A stretch of 64,000 nucleotides of DNA from Parascedosporium putredinis. Its lineage: Eukaryota > Ascomycota > Sordariomycetes > Microascales > Microascaceae. Shown piece after piece: positions 33,961 through 45,903 of this stretch. The position numbers and the translations under genes were made by a program. The stretch covers positions 248,001-312,000 of the forward strand of contig CASHTG010000012.1 in NCBI GenBank assembly GCA_949357655.1. The letters run 5' to 3'. Below the pieces are notes generated by a model that searched no databases, was not told the origin of the DNA, and saw only the letters and a list, made by a program, of their open reading frames with translations. How positions within the stretch are numbered: position 1 is the stretch's first letter; each line of letters starts with the position of its first letter.

Positions 33961-36900
33961 GGTTGGTGGTGGTTCCTTGGCTTCCCGAGAAGGCTCGATG
34001 GGGATATTCAATAGCTTTGATTTTGTCAGCGGGGGTCTGTCCCCCAAAATCTGAAGTCATTGAATAAATTGTCTGGCTCTGTCTGAGGGCAAAAAAGCGG
34101 AAATTTATTAGTCATCCGCTACTTGACCTTCTTGATCTCCCCGGCCAAGCCAGCTTCGTCCGTCGTTGAGTCCCACCCACCCCTCCAAAACCCCACAATG
34201 GCTGAAAGCGGAAGGGTGGGGCCAGCTCAATGTTGTCAGACCCCAAGCGGCGACGGCCTTTTTCGCTTGTCTTGGGGTGGGAATGCAGGAACCAGGGTGG
34301 CCGCGACGACCCTGGCCTGTGGAGCGAGGGTCGAAATGAATATTGAAATCAATTATCACGACAAATTTGTCGACAAGAATTTTTCAAATAGAATTGAAGG
34401 ACATCATCTCAATGTTCCTAGTAGTTTGGGTATATTTGAAGCCCTTTCTTCGTGCCCCTTTTTCGAGTGCATGGCGCCCATTCTTGGTCTCTGGGATTCA
34501 TCCCATCTTCACGCGAGGCGCTATGCATCTAGTTTTCAATGTCGAACCGTTTCTTAGTCACCGATAGTAGGATATAGTGATATGGTATCGATATAATTTA
34601 TTGACCTGGGTCTTTCTCTAGTAGGCCACCATGAATTTGAAATTGTCTCGTGTCTTGGATGGAAAAGGACCGGGTGCAATTGATCCGGGTGTGGCAGCGT
34701 TGTGTCTCGCGTTCCACGCTTTTCTTGCTTCTTGCTTCTTGCTTCTTCTTGTGTTGGGCCATCAGCCACAGTTGCGGCTGGTGGAAGGCGGGGCTGATTG
34801 GGCTTCAAAGGGAGACCTGGCTGTGCATTAGCGCCGATCGCGCGCCAGATGCCTTTTCCAGAACAAAACCACAGACGCGGTCCCGGGGTAGGAGTTTCGA
34901 AGTCTGACCAATAAAATCGTGCCAGCGCGATGGAGCCACCCTCACTTGTCCGAAAGGGAAGTCCATGACTGACTCGTTGGGCACGGCCGACTTAAGCTTT
35001 CAATGACGCGACAAGGCAGAAGACCTTCATCATCTTCTCAACGATGAGAGGGTGGTAGTAAAGGCATATTCACCTTTTAAATAATTTTTTATTCGAAGTG
35101 AGTAAAATATCAATTTTTTTTTCTTTTGGTCTTTCTCCGGCGGAGTTGGGGCTCGGATGCGGGACGACCGAGTTCCACGTGTGAGTTCGCCGGGACGGTA
35201 CCCTCGGGTGCATAAAGGGAGAAAAGTGGCGCACCGTAGATAGACTGTGTAGCAGCCAGGCCCAATTGCTAGCCCACCACATTTTTGTCGATAATGAGCT
35301 CGTCAAATTCGAATTATGCAAGATTAGACCCGACTGGGCGATTTCTCCTGAAGAGGCAAGGAGGAGGAGAGGAAAAAAAAAAAAGGGATGGTATTGCCTG
35401 CAACCTTCATCCCCAAACACGAGGGCATAGGTGATTTGCAAGGAGATCTCTGCAGGCTGGACTCTGGCGAACCTACCGTGATCGACATGATCTGAGCCTC
35501 AAAGATAGCCTCGACCCGGATGAAGATTTGCCGTTCGCGTGACAGTTGGGAAAACTTTAGAAAACAACAAGAACTGGTTTTTGTACGATACAAGTAGTTT
35601 AAAATTTGCAATCCTTTCTTGATTCCTGCTGCCCTGGGTCATAATGAGTGGCTGGAGATGGTCCTGCATTGTTTTCTGGATCGCGGAAATTTCATTCATA
35701 CGCAAGGGCCGCCCCAGCTTCAGGCCGTGGACACCAGCGCACCGAGTTATTGTAGTGAGCGTTGAAACTGACAACTGCAGAGCGGGAACGGAGGGGTGGT
35801 GCGGGGACACCTGTGGCTGGGATTGCCGACTGACACCCCTGCTATTGATTGGCCTTGTTCCTGCAGGTGCGCCGTTCCTTCTTGCCGGAAGCTGTTCAGG
35901 GAACAGAAGTACCGGTACTTTGCGGCGAAACGATCTTGGTGTTTGGTTAAGCGCGGCGGGAGTCTCTGCCAGCGACTGCCGAGCAAACCTTGAAAACCTA
36001 TAGCATCATCGGCGACAATTTTTTGGTTGACAAGTATAATCTCGAAGTTTTGACGATCTGGAAAAATATTCCGTTGCGGGGAGAGATTTTTCTTTTGTTT
36101 ACGAAGTTGCAAAGACCACTTGCGGTTCGCAGGCAGCTGAGTCTGCGTGCAGGGTCTTTGAATCTGAAAGGGGATCGATATTTTCGTTGCGTGGTTGCTA
36201 GGCCTGGATCGGGAATTTAAGCAGCGGATACGCGATGAGAAGTACCTGGTACTTTTCAAGATGACGGACAGACAGATGAACTCTTGACGCCTTGTGGAAG
36301 TATTCAAGGTACTGTCCACCACTAGTGTCGTCGGGTTCTGGGGCGGCAGGGACAAGTCCCTCCCTGCTGGCATATGCAGTCCTCGATACACAGGGGGCCG
36401 TAAACTGATGAGTGCTGCTAGGGTCCGTCATGTAGAACACGTACTTGGCATAGCGTCCCTGTAACCTCTTTTGGTTGTGTCGTGTACCTCGACTTGGCTT
36501 AGTTACGTTAGGGTGCGTTCATCAGGTTCCATGACCAGAGTCTTATTTCTCCATGTGCAACCGAAGCCGTCCCTTCTTTCCACATCTCTCCATGCTTGGC
36601 GCGCCCACCTTCCCTTTCGTTTCCTTCCTTTTTCTTCTCGACTATCTTTCCTCCTTCGTACCTCCGAGGCACATCTGGGTACGAACTGTGGATGGCCCCC
36701 TCTGTACAGGGGTGGGGTGTTTCGCTTGCCCTTTACCTTTGAAATGGGAACCTCCACGTTGAGGCAACTTCCCCGATAGTCAGGATTGATGAATCGCCTA
36801 CGTGGACCGCCTCCGAATGCCATGTCGCTGCTTGTTTCCCTCCTTCCGGAGGTTTGCCTGACCGGTGTCCTTGTTCTCTTTGATTGATGGACGCCAGCCC

Positions 36901-38513
36901 AGTGTTGGTATTCCCGTTCCCTCTTGTCCCCCAATTCCACGACTGTGCGGTATCCGGAGTTCCATGCCTCCCTCTCTCTCCTTTGATTCCATGAGGCCCG
37001 GTCCCCCTTTTCTCTGTCGTGCCCCAATGAAGCAGGCCGAAATCCCCCTTCCTTTTGTCTGCCCCCAGACCAGCCCAGCCCGCACCTCAATGCGTTCCAA
37101 TGATACCGTGCCTCGATTTGAGGTTGATGAGGTTTTGGCAATCTGGGCGATCCACACTCCCCTCATGCCTCGCCCTCCCCGGCCGTTTCCCTTGCCCCCT
37201 TCCAAACAGCGCTTTCCCCGTGTTTAATAATAAAATTGGTTCGTCTCTCAGATGAAGCTTTTCATCTGGCCATCCGCTTCCCCCATCCGGCCCGACACCT
37301 GACGTCTTTGTGTTGTTATTTTTCTCTCTCCCCATTGCCCATTCTCTTTTCCCATTCCCTGCACTGGCTCCCTGTTTCCATGTTCCCCCTGGTCTTTATT
37401 TTCCCTTGTCTCATCCGAGCTAAATAAACCCCCGAACTTGATGCTCTCCCCGGGTAAAAAAATTAATCGTCTCCATCGCCACCTCCCCCAACACTCTTTT
37501 TCTCCCTCGATTCTCCTTTTCAACACTCCCTTTCTCACCACCACAACGCACCAATTTCAACCACATCAGACGAAAATCCATCAAAACGGATTGTCGCCGC
37601 ATCGAATACATCACAAAAATTGCATCATAATATGCTCACGAATTCGACATTTTGATTGATGCAATTATATCGACGCTAACCCGACCGCACCATCACGTTT
37701 TCCTGCTTCAAAGGCAGCCGTTTGGCGCTGGGGGCGAGATATCGTGAGGTTCCTGCGTCAGAGAGGAGAGTGAGGCTATTCGGACCCTCCGTCGTTGCTT
37801 CCCTCCGCACACGCACGGGCCTGGTGCTCGGAATTTCCCACCGTGCCAGATCCAGCTGGCTCTCGCGCCAAGCCCTTTCGTCACGTTCCACTCTGCATTT
37901 CAACCAGTCAAGTCAGCCTGGTCTTTGGCCACTTCTTATTGGCCAGAATTCTACTCGCGCCTGATCCGGCCACACACAAGCACTCGCTTGCACCCACTTT
38001 TGCGGTTGCTTGAAGCACGTCTCTCAACCATAGCCTTGTCGCACTGGTAGGGAGGCCCATCAAATAGTGTCTGCTGCCGAACAAAGAGAAAGCAAAGGCA
38101 AGGGGAAAAAGAAGAAAACACGGGCGAATTTGAGCTCCCGTCCCTTTTACTAGGGGGTTTTTCCTTTGGTTTCAATTAACATAGCCAAGGCCAAAAATCC
38201 GATTTCTAACGATCGCGATTACCTTGCGACAGATTTGCTCGACACTCTCATGGATTAATCTGTTCCATCCTTTTGCCTGCCGATTGACACACCCACCACG
38301 CATCGAGCACCCTTTTCGTCTTCATTTTAATTGTCGGCTTCGCTGTTTTCTTTTATTACTTCTTTTTTTCCTAGGGGACCCTGATCGTCCCTAGCAGCCC
38401 CTCAATCGCCAACAGCCTTTGTTGTGTTGTTCGCCAGCTCCGCCAACCCGAAACAGAGTATTCACCGACAGAAAGGCGACGAGAACGGAAAGAATTATTG
38501 TTCCAGATCCACA
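33961..38513. other. Divergent promoter region, about 4.5 kb
   Basis: This lies between RPAP1 (-) and HPC2 (+). Much of it, especially 36500-38500, is C/T-rich on the plus strand, which creates long antisense open frames without protein-like character. A minus-strand frame near 35700-35480 and another at 36431-36267 have possible splice sites and are raised as findings. A short 7-base tandem repeat lies at 34724-34744. Confidence 0.45.
34724..34744. repeat. Three tandem copies of a 7-base unit (cttgctt)
   Basis: A perfect three-copy tandem repeat with extra CTT units following, in non-coding DNA. Confidence 0.75.
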
Positions 38514-40545
38514 ATGGTCACGGCCCGACAAGAACGGGCAGCAATTTCTTCACCAGAACTCTCTTCACCACCCTCCGTCATCTCCCCTCCCGCCTCCCCT
38601 CCCCGAGCCACCAAACTCACAAAGAAAGAAATGGACGAAATTGTAGTCGGCTCCGACGCCGCGTCGAAGAATGGCGCGGTCCAGCTCACAGCCGCCGGCG
38701 TCCCCGAAAGAAGCCAGGCCGGAAACCTGGAACCACTGTCAAGGCTAAAGCCGAATCCAAGGCAGAGGCCAAAGCAGCCGCCGCCGCGCCCGTGCCCGCG
38801 CCCGAGGCCGGACAAGAGGCTCCGAAACAGCGAAAACCAAGGAAACCTCGGGATCCTAACGCTCCTCCCGTGCAGCGCAAGCGCAAGTCGGCGCCGAATG
38901 CGGACCTCAACGTCGGCGCGGACTCGAAATCTCTGGCGTCAAACGGATCCAACGCGTCTCCAAAATCAACCGCCGCGACGCCGCCGATTGCGTCGCGCCA
39001 GACGAAGATTACGGATCTCGTCAACGCAATGACGTCGGAAAACCATACATCGACGCAGCAAGATTTCCCAGTCAAGGCCCCGAAGCGTGAGCCTTACGTG
39101 AGCTCCATGTCCAGCATCCTTAATGCCACTGATGTCCCGGTCCGCACGAGCGGACAAAGTTACGACCCCATCCGTGGCAATTACGATCCGATTCGCGAAA
39201 CCATGGTGACTCGCGACCCCTATGGCACCAGCACGGCGAACTCCCCGCGACCCCCGACAGCCCAAGCGCCCAGCCGCGCTAGTGCGTCTCCCTCCATCTC
39301 TATGCTTGTGGATCCGACACCCACCCCCGGCAATAACCCCATTTCTCCCTCACAACCTTCCCGACAGTCCTCGCAACAACCCGTCATGACCTCCCTTCGC
39401 CCAACACACGAGCCGCCTTCAATTCCAGCGTCGCCCACACCACAACCGGTCCGGTCTAAAGCCGCCGATTCCAAACCCTCTTCCACGACTGCCGCGGCCC
39501 CAGCGGAGACCAAGAAAGCGGTTCCCACCGCTGGCTCGACAAGAACTGCCAAGTCAGAATCTCGGACAAAAGACAAGGAGGGTGCCAAGGAAACGAACGG
39601 CACGACTTCCAAGAAACCTTCCCCAAACATAAGGTCGCTACCGCAGCGTCGTCGCCCAAGACCAACAATGATCTTGACGACACAGTTGGCGGAGGTGAGG
39701 CGGAGCGATCGATCCTCGACTTTGGAAAGGCTAAGCCCGGCGAGGAGCTGCAAGCCCCGACTATCGTCTTGGAAGTGTCAATTCTGCCCGGTGAAACCAA
39801 CAAGTATGTCAACTTTATGCGCATGGCGGAGGAGCGTTACGGTTGGGATGCTCTCCATCCCCGTCTGGCGGCTCATCGCGATCGTAAAGCCCGGATCGCT
39901 GCCGCTGCGTCTGCGCTAGAGAAGACGGGTTCCGGTCGCGAATCGGGCGATGAGATGTCGGAGGACGTGTCCGACAACGAGGGCGCGGGCACGGATCACG
40001 GCGGTGCGGCGAGCGGCGTCGACGTGCCTGCGAAGCCCGCGAAGAAGAAGCGCAACTTCAAGGAGGACGAATATGACCGCGACGACGACTTTGTGGACGA
40101 CTCCGAATTGCTCTGGGAGGAGCAGGCCGCCGCCAGCCGGGACGGATTCTTTGTGTACTCGGGCCCTCTGATACAAGAGGTGGAAAAGCCCGCAGCATCG
40201 TATGTTGAACCCCATTCCTCTTATGTACAGCAGATTATTGGCCTTATTTCTAACATTTTGGGGAACAGTGATCCACCCAAGCGAGGACGAGGCAGCCGAG
40301 GCGGACGCGGAAGCCGTGGAGGCGCTGGCCGAGCTAGCGGAGGCACTGGAAGGGGCGGTGGTCCCGGATCGCGGGGCGGTGGTGCGGCCAAGCGAGCGCG
40401 AGGATCAAAGGCCAAGACGGCGTCCGAGCGTGAGAAGCCAGAGAAGGAGAAGCCCTCCAAGCTCTCTTCTCCGCAACCCAACAGCAATCCCTACGGCCTC
40501 TTGCAGCCCACTACTCCCCTGACAGCGACTGCTACTGTTGGTTAA
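38514..40545 (+). CDS. HPC2: HPC2, HIR histone H3-H4 chaperone subunit (frame-broken)
   Basis: Fungal HPC2/ubinuclein-related subunit of the HIR complex, which deposits H3-H4 independently of replication. The start at 38514 (MVTARQERAAIS) lies in a good CACAATGG-type context. A long Ser/Pro/Ala/Lys-rich disordered region includes KKPGRKPGTTVKAKAE and PSPSISMLVDPTPTPG. It leads to a conserved block (EVSILPGETNKYVNFMRMAE) and the Hpc2/HUN motif (NFKEDEYDRDDDFVDDSELL then FFVYSGPL) near residues 510-560. The C-terminus is RGG-like and basic. Frame changes occur at C runs 38702-38705 and 39621-39624, and one C restored at each gives about 654 residues. A 69-base intron (40200-40268) has a gtatgt donor and an AG acceptor. 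It is a multiple of three with no in-frame stop, so retention would also be translatable. Confidence 0.88.
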
Positions 40546-42579
40546 ACAGTTGATACACTCCCTCAGTACAACGCCACGAAACACGCACCAATCTGGTGAA
40601 TGCGAACCCCTCCCAGATTCTTTCTCCTTTCCATCGAGTTTCCTTCTTGTTGTCATCTTCTTCTTCTTCAACTATCTTTACCCATACCCCCTCCATCTTC
40701 TCCTTCCCACCCACTTGTCTACCTACTCCATTCTAAGGAGCTTCTCCTTTCTCCTTTCTCTTGTCTTGGTTTTCCCTGTCGCTTTCGTACCTTTTTTTTT
40801 CTTTCTCGCTTTTCGGAGGTCTTGTATGGCCTACATAAGTCATTAGATGGTGTCGGTGATCAAATGTCTGGTTTGACGGTATTGGCGGCGTCCGGTTTGT
40901 TTTTTTGCATGCACTGGCCCACTGAGCTGCCTACGAAGAGTTGCCAACTCTTGGCGTTTACAATATCTTCGATTTTTTTTTCCCTTTCCTACCTCTTATT
41001 TATCCTACCCGCTTATTACATCATATTTGATGTCCTCAAACTACATGTACTGCGAGGAGAGTGTCAGCATCAAACATTATTGATGTATGATCCGTGTACT
41101 GGAGAGAGATATCTTGGTGTTGGTGAGTTGGGGCGCCCCAGAGTTGCCCTCCCCAACACCAAAGACGATGGCTATCCAGCAGCCATGGCGTGCAGCCTAG
41201 ATCTTTAGTACTTAATGAAAAAAATATGGATAGAACCTTAAAATGTGTCCGGCCCGCTCATTGACTTGAATTCACGTGTGGTTGAAAGTATCTCTGAATG
41301 TCCTACATGTAGGATTGAGGGAGCAGTCTGGACTGACGCGCGTTGCCGCAGTCGTCTACGTCGATCACTAGGTGGTGCTGCTAGCAGAATAACCTCGGCG
41401 CCTATAAGACCAAAAGGAAACCGGTGGCTTTGGTCTGGCTGCTTGCATTATTCTATTGGAAGATGCGGCAAGACAAGACACTGCCATGGTAATAGCACCT
41501 CTATGTGCGGCTTTAGCCCTCTAGCTTGAGGCTGAGTGCCTACCACTCTTGCGATAGCGTCAAGGAAGAGAGAGAAGGTGGATACTCTCATCTTAACTAC
41601 CCGCTCTTCATCACACTTGATTGAACTTCTTTCAAGGACCTTGGTGGCAACTTCAAAATCGAGTGGCCTGAACCAACAGTGGTTCTCTATCAGCATCATG
41701 AAGACGTTTCTATAGTCGTCCAACCCAGTCACGCTCTAGTAGTTCCCGAGAGGCGTATCTGAATTGCAAGCCAAGTATTAACACGACGTAGGGTAACGAG
41801 CCACGGATGAACGCGCATATTCCTTGGATGTACCGAGGTGTAAACACCATTTTCCCGGAGAGATGTGCAGACTATCAATCTCGTCCTATAACGCCTTGGA
41901 TCTCTTGCGAGTCGGTTGATTCATTTGAGACGAGCAAGCATCCCGACTTGCGGGGGAGCTTGAACTGGTTAGGCAAAAGTGGGGGCTCGGTTGATTGGTG
42001 CTGGTGTTGGTTGGTGATGGTGGGGGCAGGGGCATCGATGCATTGAGAATTGATCCCCTTCTTTTGAGCTTTGACCTAATAACAGCCAATGACGACTGAA
42101 TTTGGTAGGTGCTCCCATGCCAAAACTCTCAGGCTGCCAAAGGGCCAAAAGGAAAGCTCCCACGTCTCGTGCTTTGGATCTCACCGCCCGGCAGAAAAGA
42201 CGATCTGCCAAGATTTCGTGCCAAGACAAACCTCCACAAAATTTCCAATCAAAAATTATCTTCGACCGCCCTCCGCCACCAACCGAAAAACAAAGGGTGG
42301 ATAGTCCCCCCTTCAGTCTACATACAAACTATTAAGCGGTCACCGAAATTTTTACCACATGGTAGCCATTTTTTTTTTTTTTGGGTAATATTTTTTTTTC
42401 CCTTGGTCTTTGGCCTTGCCCAACCCACCCACCCATTCCCGACTTTTTCCCTTCACAGCCACAACGCTGGCTTAACCCGTTTACGACCGCCAACGAACAT
42501 TATTGCGATTTGGATTTCTTCTTGTCGGCCTCAGTTGAACAGCAATCGTGTACGGAAAAGAAGAATAATCAAAGACACA
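40546..42579. other. Intergenic region between HPC2 and SURF6
   Basis: A T/C-rich 3' flank (40600-41000) is followed by non-coding sequence, then a promoter with two poly-T blocks (42369-42382 and 42391-42399). No gene is supported. Confidence 0.5.
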
Positions 42580-44457
42580 ATGGCGCCCTCAGCGCTGCAG
42601 GTTAGTTCTATTCTTTTTTTCTTTCTTTTGTCTTCCCTTCGTTCCTGGGCATTTATCGGGCCCTGGCAGCCTGCCCCGCTTTCTGAGTGGAAGTGAAAAA
42701 AAAAAACCGAAGACGAAGAAGAAGAGCCTGCCAGGGCATCCCGGGGCATCTCAGAGAATTCTTGCTCTGTATAATAATATGGAAAGGCTTACACATACGA
42801 TCCTTCTTTTCTTCAATTTAGGCGCGGCTTGCGGAAGACGAGAATGCGTTTAGTGGGCTATTGAGTTTGATACCGACGCGGATGCACTACGCCGACGACG
42901 ATGAACCTCAGGTATGTATTCGCTCGAAAAGCGAATTCGTCTTTCTCTTGAGTACGGGAGATCGATGCGGAGGGCTACTTTGCCTCTCGGTCGGACTTTT
43001 CTGGTCCTCTCTGGTGTATAAAACACTGACCAAGGCGGAACCCATGTGTAGAGCAAGAAGCAGATAAAAAGGCCAAGAAGGCTGCCAGGGCTGCCCAAGC
43101 CGAGCTCGACCCGGAAGCGGCCATCAATGGCGAACACCTAACGAGTACTACCGAAAAGGAAGGAAACAAGCGCAAGCTCGAGGAGGGAGGTGCCACGGTA
43201 GAAAAAGAGACCGTCGTCAAGAACGGCGCCGTTGCGGATGCGACAGCCACCCCGAACCCAAGAGGAAGAAGCAAAGGGTCGACGATGCCGCCGAAGAAGC
43301 GACGCCCGCCGAGCAACTGGTCAATGAGGCGGAACTCGAAGCTAGGAAGGCCAAGAGGGCGGACAAGTTGAAGAAGAAGAATGATAAGAAGGAGGCCAAG
43401 AAGGAATCCAAGAAGGAGGCTAGGAAAGAAGCGCAAAAGTCAAAGGCGATTCCGCTTCCACCGTGGCAGAAGATGCCGTGATGGAGCCTACCCCCGCCCC
43501 CACGAAAGGTGACCAAGCACCCGAAGCCGTGCAAGCCGACGTCGAGTCGTCGACCTCTTCTGAACCCCAATCTCCCACCTTTGACGCTCCCGATGCCCTC
43601 ATCCAGGCCCCATCTCAAACCGAAGCCGCCAGCACCACCACATCCGTCTCCTCTGCCGTACCGCCCTCCGACAAACCTAAACATATCAAAATCCCCGAAG
43701 ATACCTCGGTATTCCGCGAACGCTTCGCCGAGCGCCTTGCGGCTCTGCGAGCGGCGCGAAAGGCCGATGGCCCGGACGGAAAGCCCGTTCGCACCCGCCA
43801 AGAATTGCTGGAACAGCGACGACAAAAGCAAGCGCAACGTAAAGAGCACAAGAAGGAGATGCGACGCGTCACCAAGCTCGAGGAAGATCGGAAGCGAGAG
43901 GAGGCCCTCAAAGCCAACTCCCTTCGGTCATGAGTCCCGGCGACGAGCTCGACGAAGCTGCTGGGGCCAACTTTTCCTTTGGCAGGGTTTCGTTCGGCGA
44001 TGGAGCCCAGCTATCCCACGACCTTAGCTACGTCTTGAACCGCGAACACAAGAAGGGTCCCTCGGATCCCAAGACGGCCCTGCTCAAGGTACAAAACGAG
44101 AAGAAGCGCCTGGCCGCGCTCGACCCGGAAAAGCGCAAGGAAATCGAGGAAAAGGAGACGTGGTTAACGGCCCGCCGCCGAGCCGAGGGCGAAAAGATTC
44201 GCGACGACGAAACCCTCCTCAAAAAGGCCGTGAAGCGCCAGGACCGCACCAAGCGCAAGAGCGAAAAGGAATGGAAGGAACGCAAACACGCTGTCGATTC
44301 CGGCATCAGGGCCCGGCAAAAGAAACGAGAGGAGAACATTCGCAAGCGCAAGGACGACAAGAAGCTTGGCAAAATGGGCAAGAAAAAGAGCGGTCCCACC
44401 AAGAAGAAGAACCGGCCCGGGTTCGAGGGCCGGTTCGGCGGTGGCGGAAAGAAGTAA
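42580..44457 (+). CDS. RRP14: SURF6/Rrp14-type nucleolar ribosome-biogenesis protein (frame-broken)
   Basis: Nucleolar protein of the SURF6 family, needed for pre-rRNA processing of both subunits (known from yeast Rrp14). Exons: 42580-42600 (MAPSALQ), 42822-42911 (ARLAEDENAFSGLLSLIPTR and following) and 43054-44457. The N-terminal motif with HYADDD is family-typical. Lys/Glu-rich helical stretches, a spacer rich in acidic residues and Ser/Thr, and the basic SURF6 domain follow (about residues 330-505; NFSFGRVSFGDG, KKGPSDPKTALLKVQNEKKR, ending GPTKKKNRPGFEGRFGGG). Three frame changes occur, at 43250-43253 (C run), 43442-43444 (A run) and 43920-43922 (C run). Adding one base at each gives about 505 residues in a single frame. 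The first exon of seven codons is short, but the splice phases agree. Confidence 0.9.
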
Positions 44458-45903
44458 AACCGCTCCATCTGCCAGACTCCAACATCGGGAGCAAGGCGGG
44501 ATGGGATTGTGTGAGGGAGTGAGAGAAAGAGAGAGAGGGCATTGGTAAGACTGGGAGTGGGAGTCTTGATCTAGGGGAGGGTGGTCCCCCCTCCCAACGA
44601 GAGAAAATACGGCGTGTGTCTAGAGCCTACAGATCAGAGATGCGAGATTGTAGGACTGTAAGATGCCATCGTTTTTTTTGCCATCTTTTTTTCTTGCAAC
44701 TGTTTTTTTTTTCATTTGTTATCCTACTCGCTATCAGGAGCATGGGACGGAGTTTTTATAATGAGGGGATTGTCTTTTTAACGTGTTCCATTTGGGTTGC
44801 ACCTCTTGACCCTGCCTATGTTTTGTTTCTTGTTCAGGCCTCCCAAAAAAACAATAAAAGAATAAGAATCCACAAAAACCGTCCCATTGTTTGCATCAGA
44901 CGAAACTGAAGAGAGGCTACGGGTCCTTGTTTCCCGTTTCCATTCGGCCTCGATACCAAAGCTTCAACAAGTGTCCCGGGGGAGGGGTTCCAAGGGTTGT
45001 GTATTTTACAAGTCGCAAACCAGGGCCAGAATACCACTTGATCTTTGCATTGCCCAGGACCATGAATCCGCCGCGGGAGTGCTTCCCGCGTAGTAAAAGT
45101 GGAAAATGTGACGAGGAGGACAACGACATTGGGGATCGACAAGTTGACCAAAAGGCAACATAAAAAAAGGTTGTCTGGACGCTTATTTTCTGGTTCATCT
45201 TCCTTTTCTTCCTCTCATTTCGTTCTGGTTCGGCCTAAGAACATGACGATTTACCTCTTCTCCCCGCGCACAACACAACTCTCCCACACACACACAGTCC
45301 TTTTCTCTCCTTTCCCTTCTTTTCCTAAGAGGTTGGTCCCCTTATCCGCTCTTTTAGGCTAGTGGCAATCCTCCCCTACACGGGCTTGGTGAAAAGGAAA
45401 CCAAGAGAGGAAGAAACAAGAAAAGAAAGGGGGATATGACTTGAGACGAAGAACTGCGACGAGGAAACAAGAAATATAAACACCAAACTCCATAAAAGTC
45501 TTCCTCCTCATCCCGTCTTGCCCTCAAACCTGTCCCCTCCTTCACACGCGACATCCTAAACTAGCTTCCTCTTTGCTCGCATCCTCGCCGTATGCCAATG
45601 GCTGGGCACTTGGTGGTACCCCTAGCATGCCGAGGGCGGCTCGGCGATCCGGGTTGCATATCTCGCCAGCTTACTGCTGGATCCTCTCGGTACGTTTTCA
45701 AACATGTTCCTGATTAACGGGCGTGGGTGGCAAGTAAATGAATGGGTGCCATCATTCAAAAAGAACAGAAAAAGAAAAAGAAAAAGAACCCAAAAAGATG
45801 AATAAAAAATGAAGGCGAAGAGAAGGGCACCGGAATAGAAAATAGAAATGTGGGAGTAAAGTGAAAGAGTCAAGAGATGGCAAAGTTTGTATGGCGAATT
45901 TGC
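44458..45903. other. Convergent 3' flanks of SURF6 and Vps74
   Basis: The 3' ends of a plus-strand and a minus-strand gene face each other over 1.4 kb. The interval contains T-rich and A-rich stretches (44670-44720 and 45757-45810) and no convincing coding sequence. Confidence 0.5.

Noticed and set aside
35747..36391. 214-codon open frame on the minus strand
   Set aside because: No domain is visible, and it conflicts with the frame starting at 36431. Gln/Arg/Ser-rich composition without motifs suggests chance.
36503..37141. 212-codon open frame on the minus strand
   Set aside because: It is rich in Arg/Gly/Glu because the plus strand here is C/T-rich. Several other frames are open at the same place, and no motif or splice structure supports it.
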